64,000 bases of DNA from Micromonospora okii (lineage in GTDB: Bacteria > Actinomycetota > Actinomycetes > Mycobacteriales > Micromonosporaceae), in contig NZ_BBZF01000013.1 in assembly GCF_020884795.1 (NCBI RefSeq), forward strand, positions 511,167 through 575,166, in the 5' to 3' direction. Shown here piece after piece: positions 57,372 to 64,000 of the stretch. The notes beneath the pieces are model-generated. The model searched no databases, had not been told where the DNA came from, and was given only the letters and a program-made list of their open reading frames with translations. The position numbers were made by a program, and so were the translations under genes. Numbering within the stretch: the first letter of the stretch is position 1; each line of letters starts with the position of its first letter.

Positions 57372-58109
57372 TTACCGGCGGTTGGCCGGCTTGTCAGCCG
57401 CCGTTCGGCCGTCCTCGTACCACCGGTAGTCGGCGGCTGGACGGTACGTGCCGTTCATCCACGTGCCCGGGTGCTGCGCGACGCGGGCCAGCTTCTCGGC
57501 CGTGACCGGGCTGATCCGGTTGCCCCCGGCCACGAGCAGGCGGTCCAGCTCGCGGTGGGTCGCCATGAGGCAGTCCTTCGGCAGGCCGTACACGCTGATG
57601 ACGCCGGAGCCGACGAAGGTCAGCACCGGCGTCACCGGGATGGGCAGGCCCACCGCCTCGGAGAGCACCTTGCTCGCCCGCTTGGCGTCGCGGCGGGTCT
57701 CCTGCACGTACGGCGGGCGCTTGCCGTTGATCTGGACCACGTCCCCCGCCACCAGCACCCGGGCCCGGCCGTGATCGGCGATGGTCACCGCGAACAGGCC
57801 GCCCGGCCCGATCGCGAGGAACCCGGCCCGGTCGTCCTGACCGTGGTCGAGGAGGAGGTCGGAGGCGTCGGTGCGGGGCCACTCGATGACGTGCCACGCC
57901 GGCCCGAGGTGGTCGAGCCGGCCGAGCGCGCGTGCGCCGGCCGCCTCCAACCTGCGGGCGCCCCGCTCGGCGCGCCGTCGGCGAGCCCACTCCAGCGGGT
58001 TCGGGCGCACAGGTTCGAGCGCCCCGGGACCCTCCCCGGGGCGCGGCGCCGTGACGGGCGGCAGTGCCCGCGGGGTTGGCGCGGCTCGACGTGCGGGAAA
58101 GACAGTCAT
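57372..58109 (-). CDS. NERD-domain protein
   Basis: 245 residues. R-R-L-E-A-A-G-A-R-A-L, then D-L-L-L-D-H-G and G-P-G-G-L-F-A-V-T-I and a V-V-Q-I-N-G-K-R-P-P-Y-V-Q-E segment resemble the NERD (nuclease-related) fold. Residues around K-R-A-S-K-V-L complete it. The role is uncertain; NERD proteins are DNA-processing or regulatory. The first 45 residues are disordered. ATG at 58109 follows GGAGG. Divergent from the arginine deiminase gene. Confidence 0.82.
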   Translation of the reverse strand: MTVFPARRAAPTPRALPPVTAPRPGEGPGALEPVRPNPLEWARRRRAERGARRLEAAGARALGRLDHLGPAWHVIEWPRTDASDLLLDHGQDDRAGFLAIGPGGLFAVTIADHGRARVLVAGDVVQINGKRPPYVQETRRDAKRASKVLSEAVGLPIPVTPVLTFVGSGVISVYGLPKDCLMATHRELDRLLVAGGNRISPVTAEKLARVAQHPGTWMNGTYRPAADYRWYEDGRTAADKPANRR

Positions 58110-58200
58110 CGCGACCTCCGGCAAAAGGTCCCTCGAAGTTATGTCCTCACTACCCTACGTCGCCGCACCGGGTACCCGGCAAGTCGGAGCGCCGGAGTGA

Positions 58201-58229
58201 GTGTGGATGAATGCCATATTCACCCACAC
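58201..58229. promoter_or_regulatory. Large inverted repeat upstream of arginine deiminase, candidate ARG-box-like operator
   Basis: GTGTGGATGAAT (58201-58212) and ATTCACCCACAC (58218-58229) match as inverted arms at 11 of 12 positions around a five-base spacer GCCAT. The inner TGAAT/ATTCA core is the half-site known for ArgR ARG boxes, though these usually have a four-base spacer. It lies 44 bases upstream of the deiminase start, and 92 bases from the divergent NERD start. No ArgR gene is in the window. Confidence 0.6.
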
Positions 58230-58273
58230 ACGTTTTACCGGATGCCGCCAAACTCTGCCCTACGCTAGGCCGG

Positions 58274-59482
58274 GTGACCCACTACGTGGACAGCGAAGTC
58301 GGCCGTCTCGGCACGGTGCTGCTGCATCGACCCGGCCCGGAACTGGCCCGACTCACCCCTCGGAACAACGACTCCCTGCTCTTCGACGCTATCCCATGGG
58401 TTGGACGCGCGCAGGAGGAGCACGACGCGTTCGCCGCCGCGCTGCGCGAGCGCGGGGTGGAGGTGCTCCACCTCGCCACCCTGCTCACCGAGACGCTGGC
58501 CGTCGCCGAGGCCCGCGCCGAGCTGACCGAGCAGGTGCTCGGCTCGCCCCGGCTCGGCGACACCCTGCGCCGCCGGGTGGCCGACCACCTCGCCTACCTC
58601 GACCCGGCAACCCTCGCCGACGTGCTCATCGCCGGGCTCGCCCACGAGGAGCTGCGGATCAGCCCGGAGCGGCCGGGCGGGCTCGTCTACTCCCTGATGG
58701 ACCGGCACGACTTCGTCATCGCCCCGCTGCCGAACCTGCTGTTCACCCGGGACTCCTCGACCTGGATCGGGGACCGGGTGGCGGTGACCAGCCTGGCCAT
58801 GCCGGCCCGTCGCCGGGAGACCACGCTCACCGACGCCATCTACCGCCACCACCCCCGGTTCGTCGGCACCGAGTTCGTCTACCACCCCGGCCTGGAGCAC
58901 CTGGAGGGCGGCGACGTCCTACTGCTCGCCCCCGGCGTGCTCGCCGTCGGCGTCGGCGAGCGGACCACCCCCGCCGGCGCGGAGCGGCTCGGCCGGCAGG
59001 TCTTCGCCGCCGGGCTGGCGCACACCATCCTGGTGGTCCCGATCGCCCAGGAGCGCGCCACCATGCACCTGGACACGATCTGCACCATGGTCGACGTCGA
59101 CGCCGTGCTGATGTACGCGAACGTCGCGGACGCCCTGTCCGCGTACACGGTGGTCGCCGGGCCGGACGGCGAGCCGCAGGTGGACGGCCCCGCGCCGTTC
59201 CTGCGGGCCGCCGCCGACGCGATGGACCTCGACCAGCTCCGGGTGATCGACACCGGCCTCGACCCGGTGACCGCCGAGCGTGAACAGTGGGACGACGGCA
59301 ACAACACCCTCGCCCTCGCGCCCCGGCTCTGCGTCGGCTACGAGCGCAACACCGGCACCAACGCCCAGCTCGAACGCGCGGGCATCGAGGTCATCCCGAT
59401 CGCCGGCTCCGAGCTGGGCTCCGGGCGGGGCGGCCCGAGGTGCATGTCCTGCCCCCTGGTCCGCGAACCGCTGAAGCGGTAA
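58274..59482 (+). CDS. arcA: Arginine deiminase
   Basis: 402 residues, normal length. The enzyme hydrolyses arginine to citrulline and ammonia. Motifs [15 protein letters not shown] and L-E-G-G-D-V-L, the catalytic His in A-T-M-H-L-D-T, and near the end G-G-P-R-C-M-S-C-P with the nucleophile Cys. GTG at 58274 is preferred because TACGCT at 58261-58266 could be a -10 for a leaderless transcript; an ATG at 58211 would put the start in the operator. No carbamate kinase or ornithine carbamoyltransferase gene lies near, so this may be a stand-alone deiminase. Confidence 0.95.
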   Translation: MTHYVDSEVGRLGTVLLHRPGPELARLTPRNNDSLLFDAIPWVGRAQEEHDAFAAALRERGVEVLHLATLLTETLAVAEARAELTEQVLGSPRLGDTLRRRVADHLAYLDPATLADVLIAGLAHEELRISPERPGGLVYSLMDRHDFVIAPLPNLLFTRDSSTWIGDRVAVTSLAMPARRRETTLTDAIYRHHPRFVGTEFVYHPGLEHLEGGDVLLLAPGVLAVGVGERTTPAGAERLGRQVFAAGLAHTILVVPIAQERATMHLDTICTMVDVDAVLMYANVADALSAYTVVAGPDGEPQVDGPAPFLRAAADAMDLDQLRVIDTGLDPVTAEREQWDDGNNTLALAPRLCVGYERNTGTNAQLERAGIEVIPIAGSELGSGRGGPRCMSCPLVREPLKR

Positions 59483-59529
59483 GGAAGGGCCCCCTGCTAA
59501 CGCATTCTGCATAGGAAGGGGCCCTTCCT
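59482..59529. terminator. Bidirectional terminator, likely a dispersed Micromonosporaceae element
   Basis: AGGAAGGGCCCC (59482-59493) and GGGGCCCTTCCT (59518-59529) are exact complements around a 24-base loop containing CTAACGC. It overlaps the last base of the arcA stop and precedes a convergent gene. The same core, as I recall it, recurs in Micromonospora genomes between convergent genes, so it may be a repeated terminator. Confidence 0.75.
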
Positions 59530-59542
59530 AACCTGCGGCGGC

Positions 59543-60427
59543 TCAGCGCAGCGTGAGCTGGCGGCCGAGCAGGCCGTGCCGCGCCCGGCGGCCCGCCGCG
59601 TCCAGCGGCTGCGACTCATCCAGGGCCTCGGCGTAGCGCTTGGCGAACTCCGTCACCGGCTCCTCCCACTCGGCCGCCGGGACGTCCTCGGGCAGGTCCC
59701 AGACCGGCACGAGGCGGCCGTGCGCGCGGAACATGCCGGCGAACTTCGTGTTCCCGGCGAGGGGCAGCGTGCCGGCGGCGCTCAGCCGCGCCAGCGCGTC
59801 CAGGGCGGCGTCCTCGGCGTCCGGGAGCACCCAGCGCACGTGCGCCTTCTCCGGCACCTGGCACCAGTACGCGGCCCGCGCCGCCGCCAGCCGCACCGTC
59901 GGGTAGATCGCCGCGTTGGCCCGCTCCAGGGACGCCTGGACCGTCGGGTCGTCGGCGGCCCCCGGGTCGAGCCAGAACTCGAACCCGTCGTGCATGCTGA
60001 TCTCCAGCGGGCCGTCGACCAGGATGTCCTGGAGCCGGGGGCCGACACCCGGCAGCGGCGGCACCGTCACCGACTTGCCCGGCTCGGTGCGCAGCGCGCA
60101 CAGCAGGGCCTCGGCCAGGTCCCGGGAGACGTCGCCGGACTGCTGGTGGCGCTGGAGCCCGATGAGGACGCGGCCGTCCGGCTTCGTCACCGCCGGGGCC
60201 GCCATCGGCAGCACGGTGGCCAGGGTGACCGGGCGGTCGCCGTGCTCCTCGACCAGTTCGGGGACGAGCCGCAGCGGCGCGGACGCGGCCGGGACCAGCT
60301 CGCGCAGGGCGATCCACTCCGGCTCGTCGGTCAGCCCCTCGAAGGGGCGGGGCACGAAGACGTCCCGTACCTTCTCCCGCTTGGGGGTGGCTTCGGCGGC
60401 GCGCTGGCTCTTTCGACGCTTGCTCAC
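59543..60427 (-). CDS. DUF5926 family protein
   Basis: 294 residues. The N-terminal 25 residues are basic (K-R-R-K-S-Q-R), followed by F-V-P-R-P-F-E-G-L and a mixed fold with E-W-I-A-L-R-E-L-V-P-A-A, F-W-L-D-P-G, and V-P-V-W-D-L-P near the end. It matches the actinobacterial DUF5926 family, which has no known function. The polybasic start suggests nucleic-acid or membrane binding. GTG start at 60427. Convergent with arcA. Confidence 0.88.
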   Translation of the reverse strand: MSKRRKSQRAAEATPKREKVRDVFVPRPFEGLTDEPEWIALRELVPAASAPLRLVPELVEEHGDRPVTLATVLPMAAPAVTKPDGRVLIGLQRHQQSGDVSRDLAEALLCALRTEPGKSVTVPPLPGVGPRLQDILVDGPLEISMHDGFEFWLDPGAADDPTVQASLERANAAIYPTVRLAAARAAYWCQVPEKAHVRWVLPDAEDAALDALARLSAAGTLPLAGNTKFAGMFRAHGRLVPVWDLPEDVPAAEWEEPVTEFAKRYAEALDESQPLDAAGRRARHGLLGRQLTLR

Positions 60428-60545
60428 GGCGACACAGCCTAGAGGCCGGAGCTGGAGGGGGCGGGACGACCCGCCCCGGACCGGCCGCGACGGGGCGGGG
60501 CGGTGGCGATCAGGGTGGCGCGAGGGTCGGAACGGGCCGAAGAGG

Positions 60546-60995
60546 TCAGCCGGCGGCGACGAGGTCGGGGCAGGGCGTGCCCGCCGGGTCGAACTCGGCC
60601 CAGACGCTTTGGCCGAGGCCGTCCCGCTCGACCCCCCAGCGGCTGGCCAGGCCGGAGACGATGTGCAGGCCGCGGCCGTCGGCGGCGTCCGGGTCGGCGG
60701 CGCGCATCAGGGGCCCGTCGGCCGCCCCGCCGTCGGTGACCCGCACCTGGACGAGCCGCCCGCCGGGGATCTCGCGCAGCCGCCAGGCCACCCGGATCAC
60801 CCCGCCCGGAAGCGGGTCGGCGTGCCGTACGGCGTTGCCGACCAGCTCGGCCAGGACGGCCACCAGGTCGGCCAGGAGCACGGCCGGGACGAGGTCGGCC
60901 AGCTCGGCGGCGAGCCGGTGCCGGGCCAGGCGCGCGCCGGTGGGATGGTGCGGCACCACGACGCACCACGAACGCTCGACCGGCCCTGCCGCCAC
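60546..60995 (-). CDS. Anti-sigma-type (RsbW-like) ATP-binding protein
   Basis: 149 residues with a GHKL ATPase fold: E-L-V-G-N-A-V-R-H-A (N box), V-T-D-G-G (G1) and G-R-G-L-H-I-V-S-G (G2). The layout fits serine-kinase anti-sigma factors or orphan HATPase proteins common in actinomycetes. GTG at 60995 follows GAGGGAG; GTG at 61025 would add 10 residues and nearly touch the kinase stop. Same strand as the sensor kinase upstream; they may be coexpressed. Confidence 0.88.
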   Translation of the reverse strand: MAAGPVERSWCVVVPHHPTGARLARHRLAAELADLVPAVLLADLVAVLAELVGNAVRHADPLPGGVIRVAWRLREIPGGRLVQVRVTDGGAADGPLMRAADPDAADGRGLHIVSGLASRWGVERDGLGQSVWAEFDPAGTPCPDLVAAG

Positions 60996-61031
60996 CGTCG
61001 CTCCCTCTCCCGGCGTGCTCCCCACGGACGC

Positions 61032-62483
61032 TCAGCCGCGCGGCAGCCGCACCTCTGCGACCGTACCGCCCCCCGGCCTCGGACGGAGGGATACCCAACC
61101 ATTCTGCTGTTCCACGATCCGGCGCACGAGGTAGAGGCCGAGGCCGGCCCCCGGGTACGGCCGGCGGTCGCCGGACTCGCCCTGCCAGAACCGGTCGAAC
61201 GCCCGCTCCACGTGCTCCGGCCGGATCCCGATGCCCCGGTCGCAGACGCGGAACGAGACGGTCGCCTCGTTGGCCGAGGCGGTGATCTCGATGGGTGAGT
61301 CGGGCGGCGAGTACTTCTCGGCGTTGGTCCCCAGCTCGGTGAGCACCGTGGCCAGGGTGTGCCGCCCGCCGAGCGCCCTGGGCAGACCGGACGGCAGGTC
61401 GAGGACGATCCGGCGACGCAGGTCGGTCGGCAGGTCCGCGACCGCGTCCCGCAGCGCCTCGGCCAGGTCGAACGGGACCGCCGGCTCCCCGGGCCGGCCC
61501 TCGGTGGCCGAGGTGAGCAGCCGGTCGACCAGCCGGGCCAGGTCGTTGGCCCGCTGCCCGATGACCCGGGCGGCCCGTCGCCGGTCCGAGTCGGTCAGCG
61601 AGTCCCAGTGGTCGGTGAGGGTGTCCGCGTACCCCTTGATGACGGTGACCGGGGTGCGCAGCTCGTGGCTGGTGACCGCGACGAAGAGGTCCCGGTCCTG
61701 GTCGCGGAGCTGCTGGTCGGTGATGTCGCGGAAGGTGACCACCCGCAGCGTCCCCTGGCCGGGCAGCTCCCCGGAGGTGATCTTCAGCCAGCGCCCCTCG
61801 GGCAGCCGATGGTCGAGGACCTGCCCCGACGGGGGGAGCGGGAACGGCAGGGGGCGGTGCAGCGCCTCCTGGACCGACCGGCCGGTCACCTGGGCGGCGG
61901 CGGGGTTCCAGAGCCGGACGTACCCCTCCCGGTCGACCACGGCGAGACCGTCCGCCAGCGCCGCGACCACCGACCCGTCGCCGTGCACCGGCAGGCCGCT
62001 CTGACCGCCGTACATGTGCGCGACGCAGGCGGCCAGGTACGCCACCACCTCGTGCTGCCCGGCGGTCCCCGGGTCGTCGTCCGGGTAGAACGCGTGCAGG
62101 CTGCCGACCGTCAGCCCGCCGATCTCGGTCCGGGCGGCCACCATTCGGCGCAGCCCGCGCTCGGCCAGCTCCACGCCCAGCGGGCCCGGGATGCGCTCCA
62201 CCCGGATGTCGCGGACCCGGGGGCCGGAGAGCAGGCAGACGGTGGCCGGGTCGGTGGGCGGCACGGGCCGCCCGACGGCCCACTCGGCGTCGCCGGTCGC
62301 GGCGATCACCCGGCCGCCCGTGGGCGCGAACTCCACGAACGCCGTGCAGGTCGCCCCGATGGCCGGCTGGACCACGTCGAGCAGCCGGGCGAGGACCGGC
62401 AGGCCGGATTCACCAGAGTTGATCATTTCGACAACCCTGCCATGCCCGGTGATCAGAGCGGCGAGGTCGGTGCGCTCCGGCAT
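61032..62483 (-). CDS. Cytosolic GAF-PAS sensor histidine kinase
   Basis: 483 residues, no transmembrane helices. GAF-like region (about 20-160), PAS (about 170-265; A-L-A-D-G-L-A-V-V-D-R-E-G), HisKA with V-T-S-H-E-L-R-T-P-V-T (phospho-His near residue 284), and HATPase with N box L-G-T-N-A-E-K-Y-S-P, G1 D-R-G-I-G-I, F box and G2 G-A-G-L-G-L-Y-L-V. The usual L in the N box is replaced by G. The response regulator is not adjacent. ATG at 62483. Followed by the RsbW-like gene. Confidence 0.92.
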   Translation of the reverse strand: MPERTDLAALITGHGRVVEMINSGESGLPVLARLLDVVQPAIGATCTAFVEFAPTGGRVIAATGDAEWAVGRPVPPTDPATVCLLSGPRVRDIRVERIPGPLGVELAERGLRRMVAARTEIGGLTVGSLHAFYPDDDPGTAGQHEVVAYLAACVAHMYGGQSGLPVHGDGSVVAALADGLAVVDREGYVRLWNPAAAQVTGRSVQEALHRPLPFPLPPSGQVLDHRLPEGRWLKITSGELPGQGTLRVVTFRDITDQQLRDQDRDLFVAVTSHELRTPVTVIKGYADTLTDHWDSLTDSDRRRAARVIGQRANDLARLVDRLLTSATEGRPGEPAVPFDLAEALRDAVADLPTDLRRRIVLDLPSGLPRALGGRHTLATVLTELGTNAEKYSPPDSPIEITASANEATVSFRVCDRGIGIRPEHVERAFDRFWQGESGDRRPYPGAGLGLYLVRRIVEQQNGWVSLRPRPGGGTVAEVRLPRG

Positions 62484-62590
62484 GTCCCGAGTGTGCCGCG
62501 CCGGCCCGTTCTCCGACACCCCCGCGTGGTCGGGCCCGCCCGGTGCGCCACCCGGCCGGGCGAGCCAGCGGACGACCCCGTTGCGGCGGC

Positions 62591-63382
62591 TCATCGGCCC
62601 AACCGGGCCAGCGCCTGCGCCGGCCGGTCCGTGATGACCCCGTCCACGCCGGCGTCGAGCACCAGCTCCAGGTCGGCCGGCTCGTTGACGGTCCAGACGT
62701 ACACCTGGTGGCCGGCGGCCCGCAGCGCGGGCAGCAGCCGCGGGCGGGCCCGGACCAGGCCGATCCCCGGGCCGGCGATCCGGGCGCCGAACGGCAGCCC
62801 GCCGATCCGTGGCCAGCGGGGCAGCACGTCCAGTAGGAGCACCGTGGGCAGCCCGGGGGCGAGGGCGTGGACGCGGCGCACCGCCAGCGGCGAGAACGAC
62901 ATGACGGTCACCCGGACCGGGGCGTCGGCGCGCGGCTCGGCCAGGCCGTAGCGGCGCAGCAGGGCCACGAGGCGACGCTCCACGTCCCCCGCCTGCCGGC
63001 AGGGGTGCTTCGTCTCGATCAGCAGCCGGACCGGGCGGCCGGCGGCCAGCACGGCGTCGAGCAGCCGCTCCAGCGTGAGCAGCCGGGTGTGCGGGTCGTC
63101 CGGCGGGTCGTCGCCGTCCACCGGCGGGCAGCCGGGGTGCCAGGAGCCGAAGTTCAGCGCCTCCAGCTCCGCGAGCGTGCTGGCGCTGACCCGGCCCCTG
63201 CCGTTGCTGGTGCGGTCCAGCCGCCGGTCGTGGACGCAGACCAGGTGACCGTCGCGGGTCAGCCGGACGTCGCACTCCAGCCCGTCGGCGCCCTCGTCGA
63301 GGGCCCGCAGGTACGCGGCGAGGGTGTGCTCCGGCAGGTCGGCCGAGGAGCCGCGGTGCGCGAAGACGAGGGGGGCGTCCAT
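62591..63382 (-). CDS. Glycerophosphodiester phosphodiesterase
   Basis: 263 residues with a TIM-barrel. It hydrolyses glycerophosphodiesters to glycerol-3-phosphate. A-H-R-G (active site) and L-P-E-H-T-L-A-A-Y near the start, E-C-D-V-R-L-T-R-D-G, and V-H-D (general acid) follow family order; W-T-V-N is late. No signal peptide. ATG at 63382. The rhodanese gene ends 12 bases upstream on the same strand. Confidence 0.93.
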   Translation of the reverse strand: MDAPLVFAHRGSSADLPEHTLAAYLRALDEGADGLECDVRLTRDGHLVCVHDRRLDRTSNGRGRVSASTLAELEALNFGSWHPGCPPVDGDDPPDDPHTRLLTLERLLDAVLAAGRPVRLLIETKHPCRQAGDVERRLVALLRRYGLAEPRADAPVRVTVMSFSPLAVRRVHALAPGLPTVLLLDVLPRWPRIGGLPFGARIAGPGIGLVRARPRLLPALRAAGHQVYVWTVNEPADLELVLDAGVDGVITDRPAQALARLGR

Positions 63383-63393
63383 GCCCGTCGCTC

Positions 63394-63735
63394 CTAGAGG
63401 ACCCGGCCGGGCTGCCCGTCCTCGGCGACCACGGGCCGCCCGACGGCAACCCACTGGTGCATCCCGCCGTCGGCGTTGCGGACCTGGTCCCAGCCGTTGT
63501 TCATCAGGTACGCCACCACCTGCGCGGACCGGCCGCCGGAGCGGCAGACGACCGCCACGTCCCGGTCGGTGGGCACCTCGGCCAGCCGGCCGGGCAGCTC
63601 CGACATCGGCAGATGATGGGCGCCGGGGGCGTGGCCGGCGGCCCACTCGTCGTCCTCGCGGACGTCGAGGAGGTAGGTGTCGTCGGTGATCTCGGTCACG
63701 GGCACGGTGGGAACCTGGGGTCCGAACACGGTCAC
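63394..63735 (-). CDS. Rhodanese-domain sulfurtransferase
   Basis: 113 residues, single rhodanese domain. L-L-D-V-R-E-D-D-E-W-A-A-G-H and V-V-C-R-S-G-G-R-S hold the active-site loop with the persulfide Cys. It could supply sulfur for cofactors, including Moco, but no evidence links it to the moa genes. GTG at 63735 is chosen over TTG at 63738. Confidence 0.9.
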   Translation of the reverse strand: MTVFGPQVPTVPVTEITDDTYLLDVREDDEWAAGHAPGAHHLPMSELPGRLAEVPTDRDVAVVCRSGGRSAQVVAYLMNNGWDQVRNADGGMHQWVAVGRPVVAEDGQPGRVL

Positions 63736-63872
63736 CAAGCCTAGATCCTCGCCCGGCGGGCCGGCGCGCGACGTGCGGGATCGGCGGCCGGTCCGGCGCG
63801 CGAAGGGCCGCCGCGACCGGCGGGGCTGGCCGCGCCACCCGCCGAATCCACCGGCGGGACCGGCCGGTGCCG

Positions 63873-64000
63873 TCAGAGCCGGGTGATCCAGGCCGGGTTG
63901 GCCCGGGCCCAGCCGGGCACGCGGGCGGCCCGGAGCGCGTCGAAGAGCCCGTTCCCGCCGTTCTCCAGCACCACGTACGAGACCTCGTCGATGGTCTGCG
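63873..64000 (-). CDS. C-terminal end of an unidentified protein (partial)
   Basis: The last 41 codons of a minus-strand gene whose start lies past the right edge. The visible part reads V-V-L-E-N-G-G-N-G-L-F-D-A-L-R-A-A-R-V-P-G-W and ends W-I-T-R-L. It is too short for a family assignment. Codons are G/C-ending throughout, which supports a real coding end. Confidence 0.55.
   Translation of the reverse strand, partial: QTIDEVSYVVLENGGNGLFDALRAARVPGWARANPAWITRL

Noticed and set aside
1..64000. tRNA or rRNA genes
   Set aside because: No cloverleaf or rRNA-like sequence was recognised by eye; a dedicated search was not possible, so short tRNA genes cannot be fully excluded.

Overview
This window looks like a chromosomal segment of a very GC-rich actinomycete, most probably Micromonospora or a close relative in the Micromonosporaceae. 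The reasons are almost exclusively G/C-ending codons, frequent GTG and TTG starts, start/stop overlaps of the ATGA and GTGA type, a proteasome activator (Bpa), actinobacterial families (DUF4192, DUF5926, LppU/SCO3897-like, NERD) and the order rpsF-ssb-rpsR-rplI followed by dnaB, which sits near oriC in actinomycetes. The genus is an inference.

Layout. 1-2.3 kb: a membrane GT-C-like protein cut by the left edge, and endonuclease IV. 2.3-9.2 kb: a 618-base leader region, the rpsF-ssb-rpsR-rplI operon with an apparent S6:S18 autoregulatory leader, and dnaB split by a LAGLIDADG intein. 9.4-14.3 kb: zinc-finger protein, phosphoribosyltransferase, GT87-like membrane protein and a GGDEF-EAL protein. 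14.7-17.4 kb: moaC-mogA-moeA-moaE. 17.4-24.5 kb: GT87 enzyme, DoxX, GNAT, an AAA ATPase with a palindrome array at its start, an LppU-like protein, an EamA transporter and an A24 peptidase carrying a 36-bp minisatellite. 24.7-32.7 kb: a PHP-UvrD fusion, a metallophosphoesterase, moaA-moaD, a fructosamine kinase and DUF4192. 32.8-33.8 kb: a 16-repeat type I-E-like CRISPR array with no cas genes in the window. 34.0-37.5 kb: accessory island with an HTH regulator, two tandem W-x-C-R-x-C-G zinc-ribbon proteins, duplicated DUF1963 genes and a decayed piece of the zinc-ribbon gene between them. 37.7-42.5 kb: secreted protease with a CBM2 domain, HTH/NB-ARC regulator, fdhD, mobA, DUF6457. 42.6-64 kb: mostly housekeeping and signalling genes, including Lrp/DDAH, arginine deiminase, bpa, pheA, HAD phosphatases, a sensor kinase with an anti-sigma-type ATPase, GDPD and rhodanese.

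How the genes work together. Seven molybdenum cofactor steps (MoaA, MoaC, MoaD, MoaE, MogA, MoeA, MobA) plus FdhD lie in three clusters within 28 kb, so this segment supplies nearly the whole pathway to molybdoenzymes encoded elsewhere. DDAH with a divergent Lrp regulator, and arginine deiminase behind a large inverted repeat, form two separate arginine-derivative catabolic points. The ribosomal and replication genes form the conserved core. The CRISPR array and the adjoining 34-37.5 kb island are the clearest accessory DNA and the most likely place for an undescribed module.
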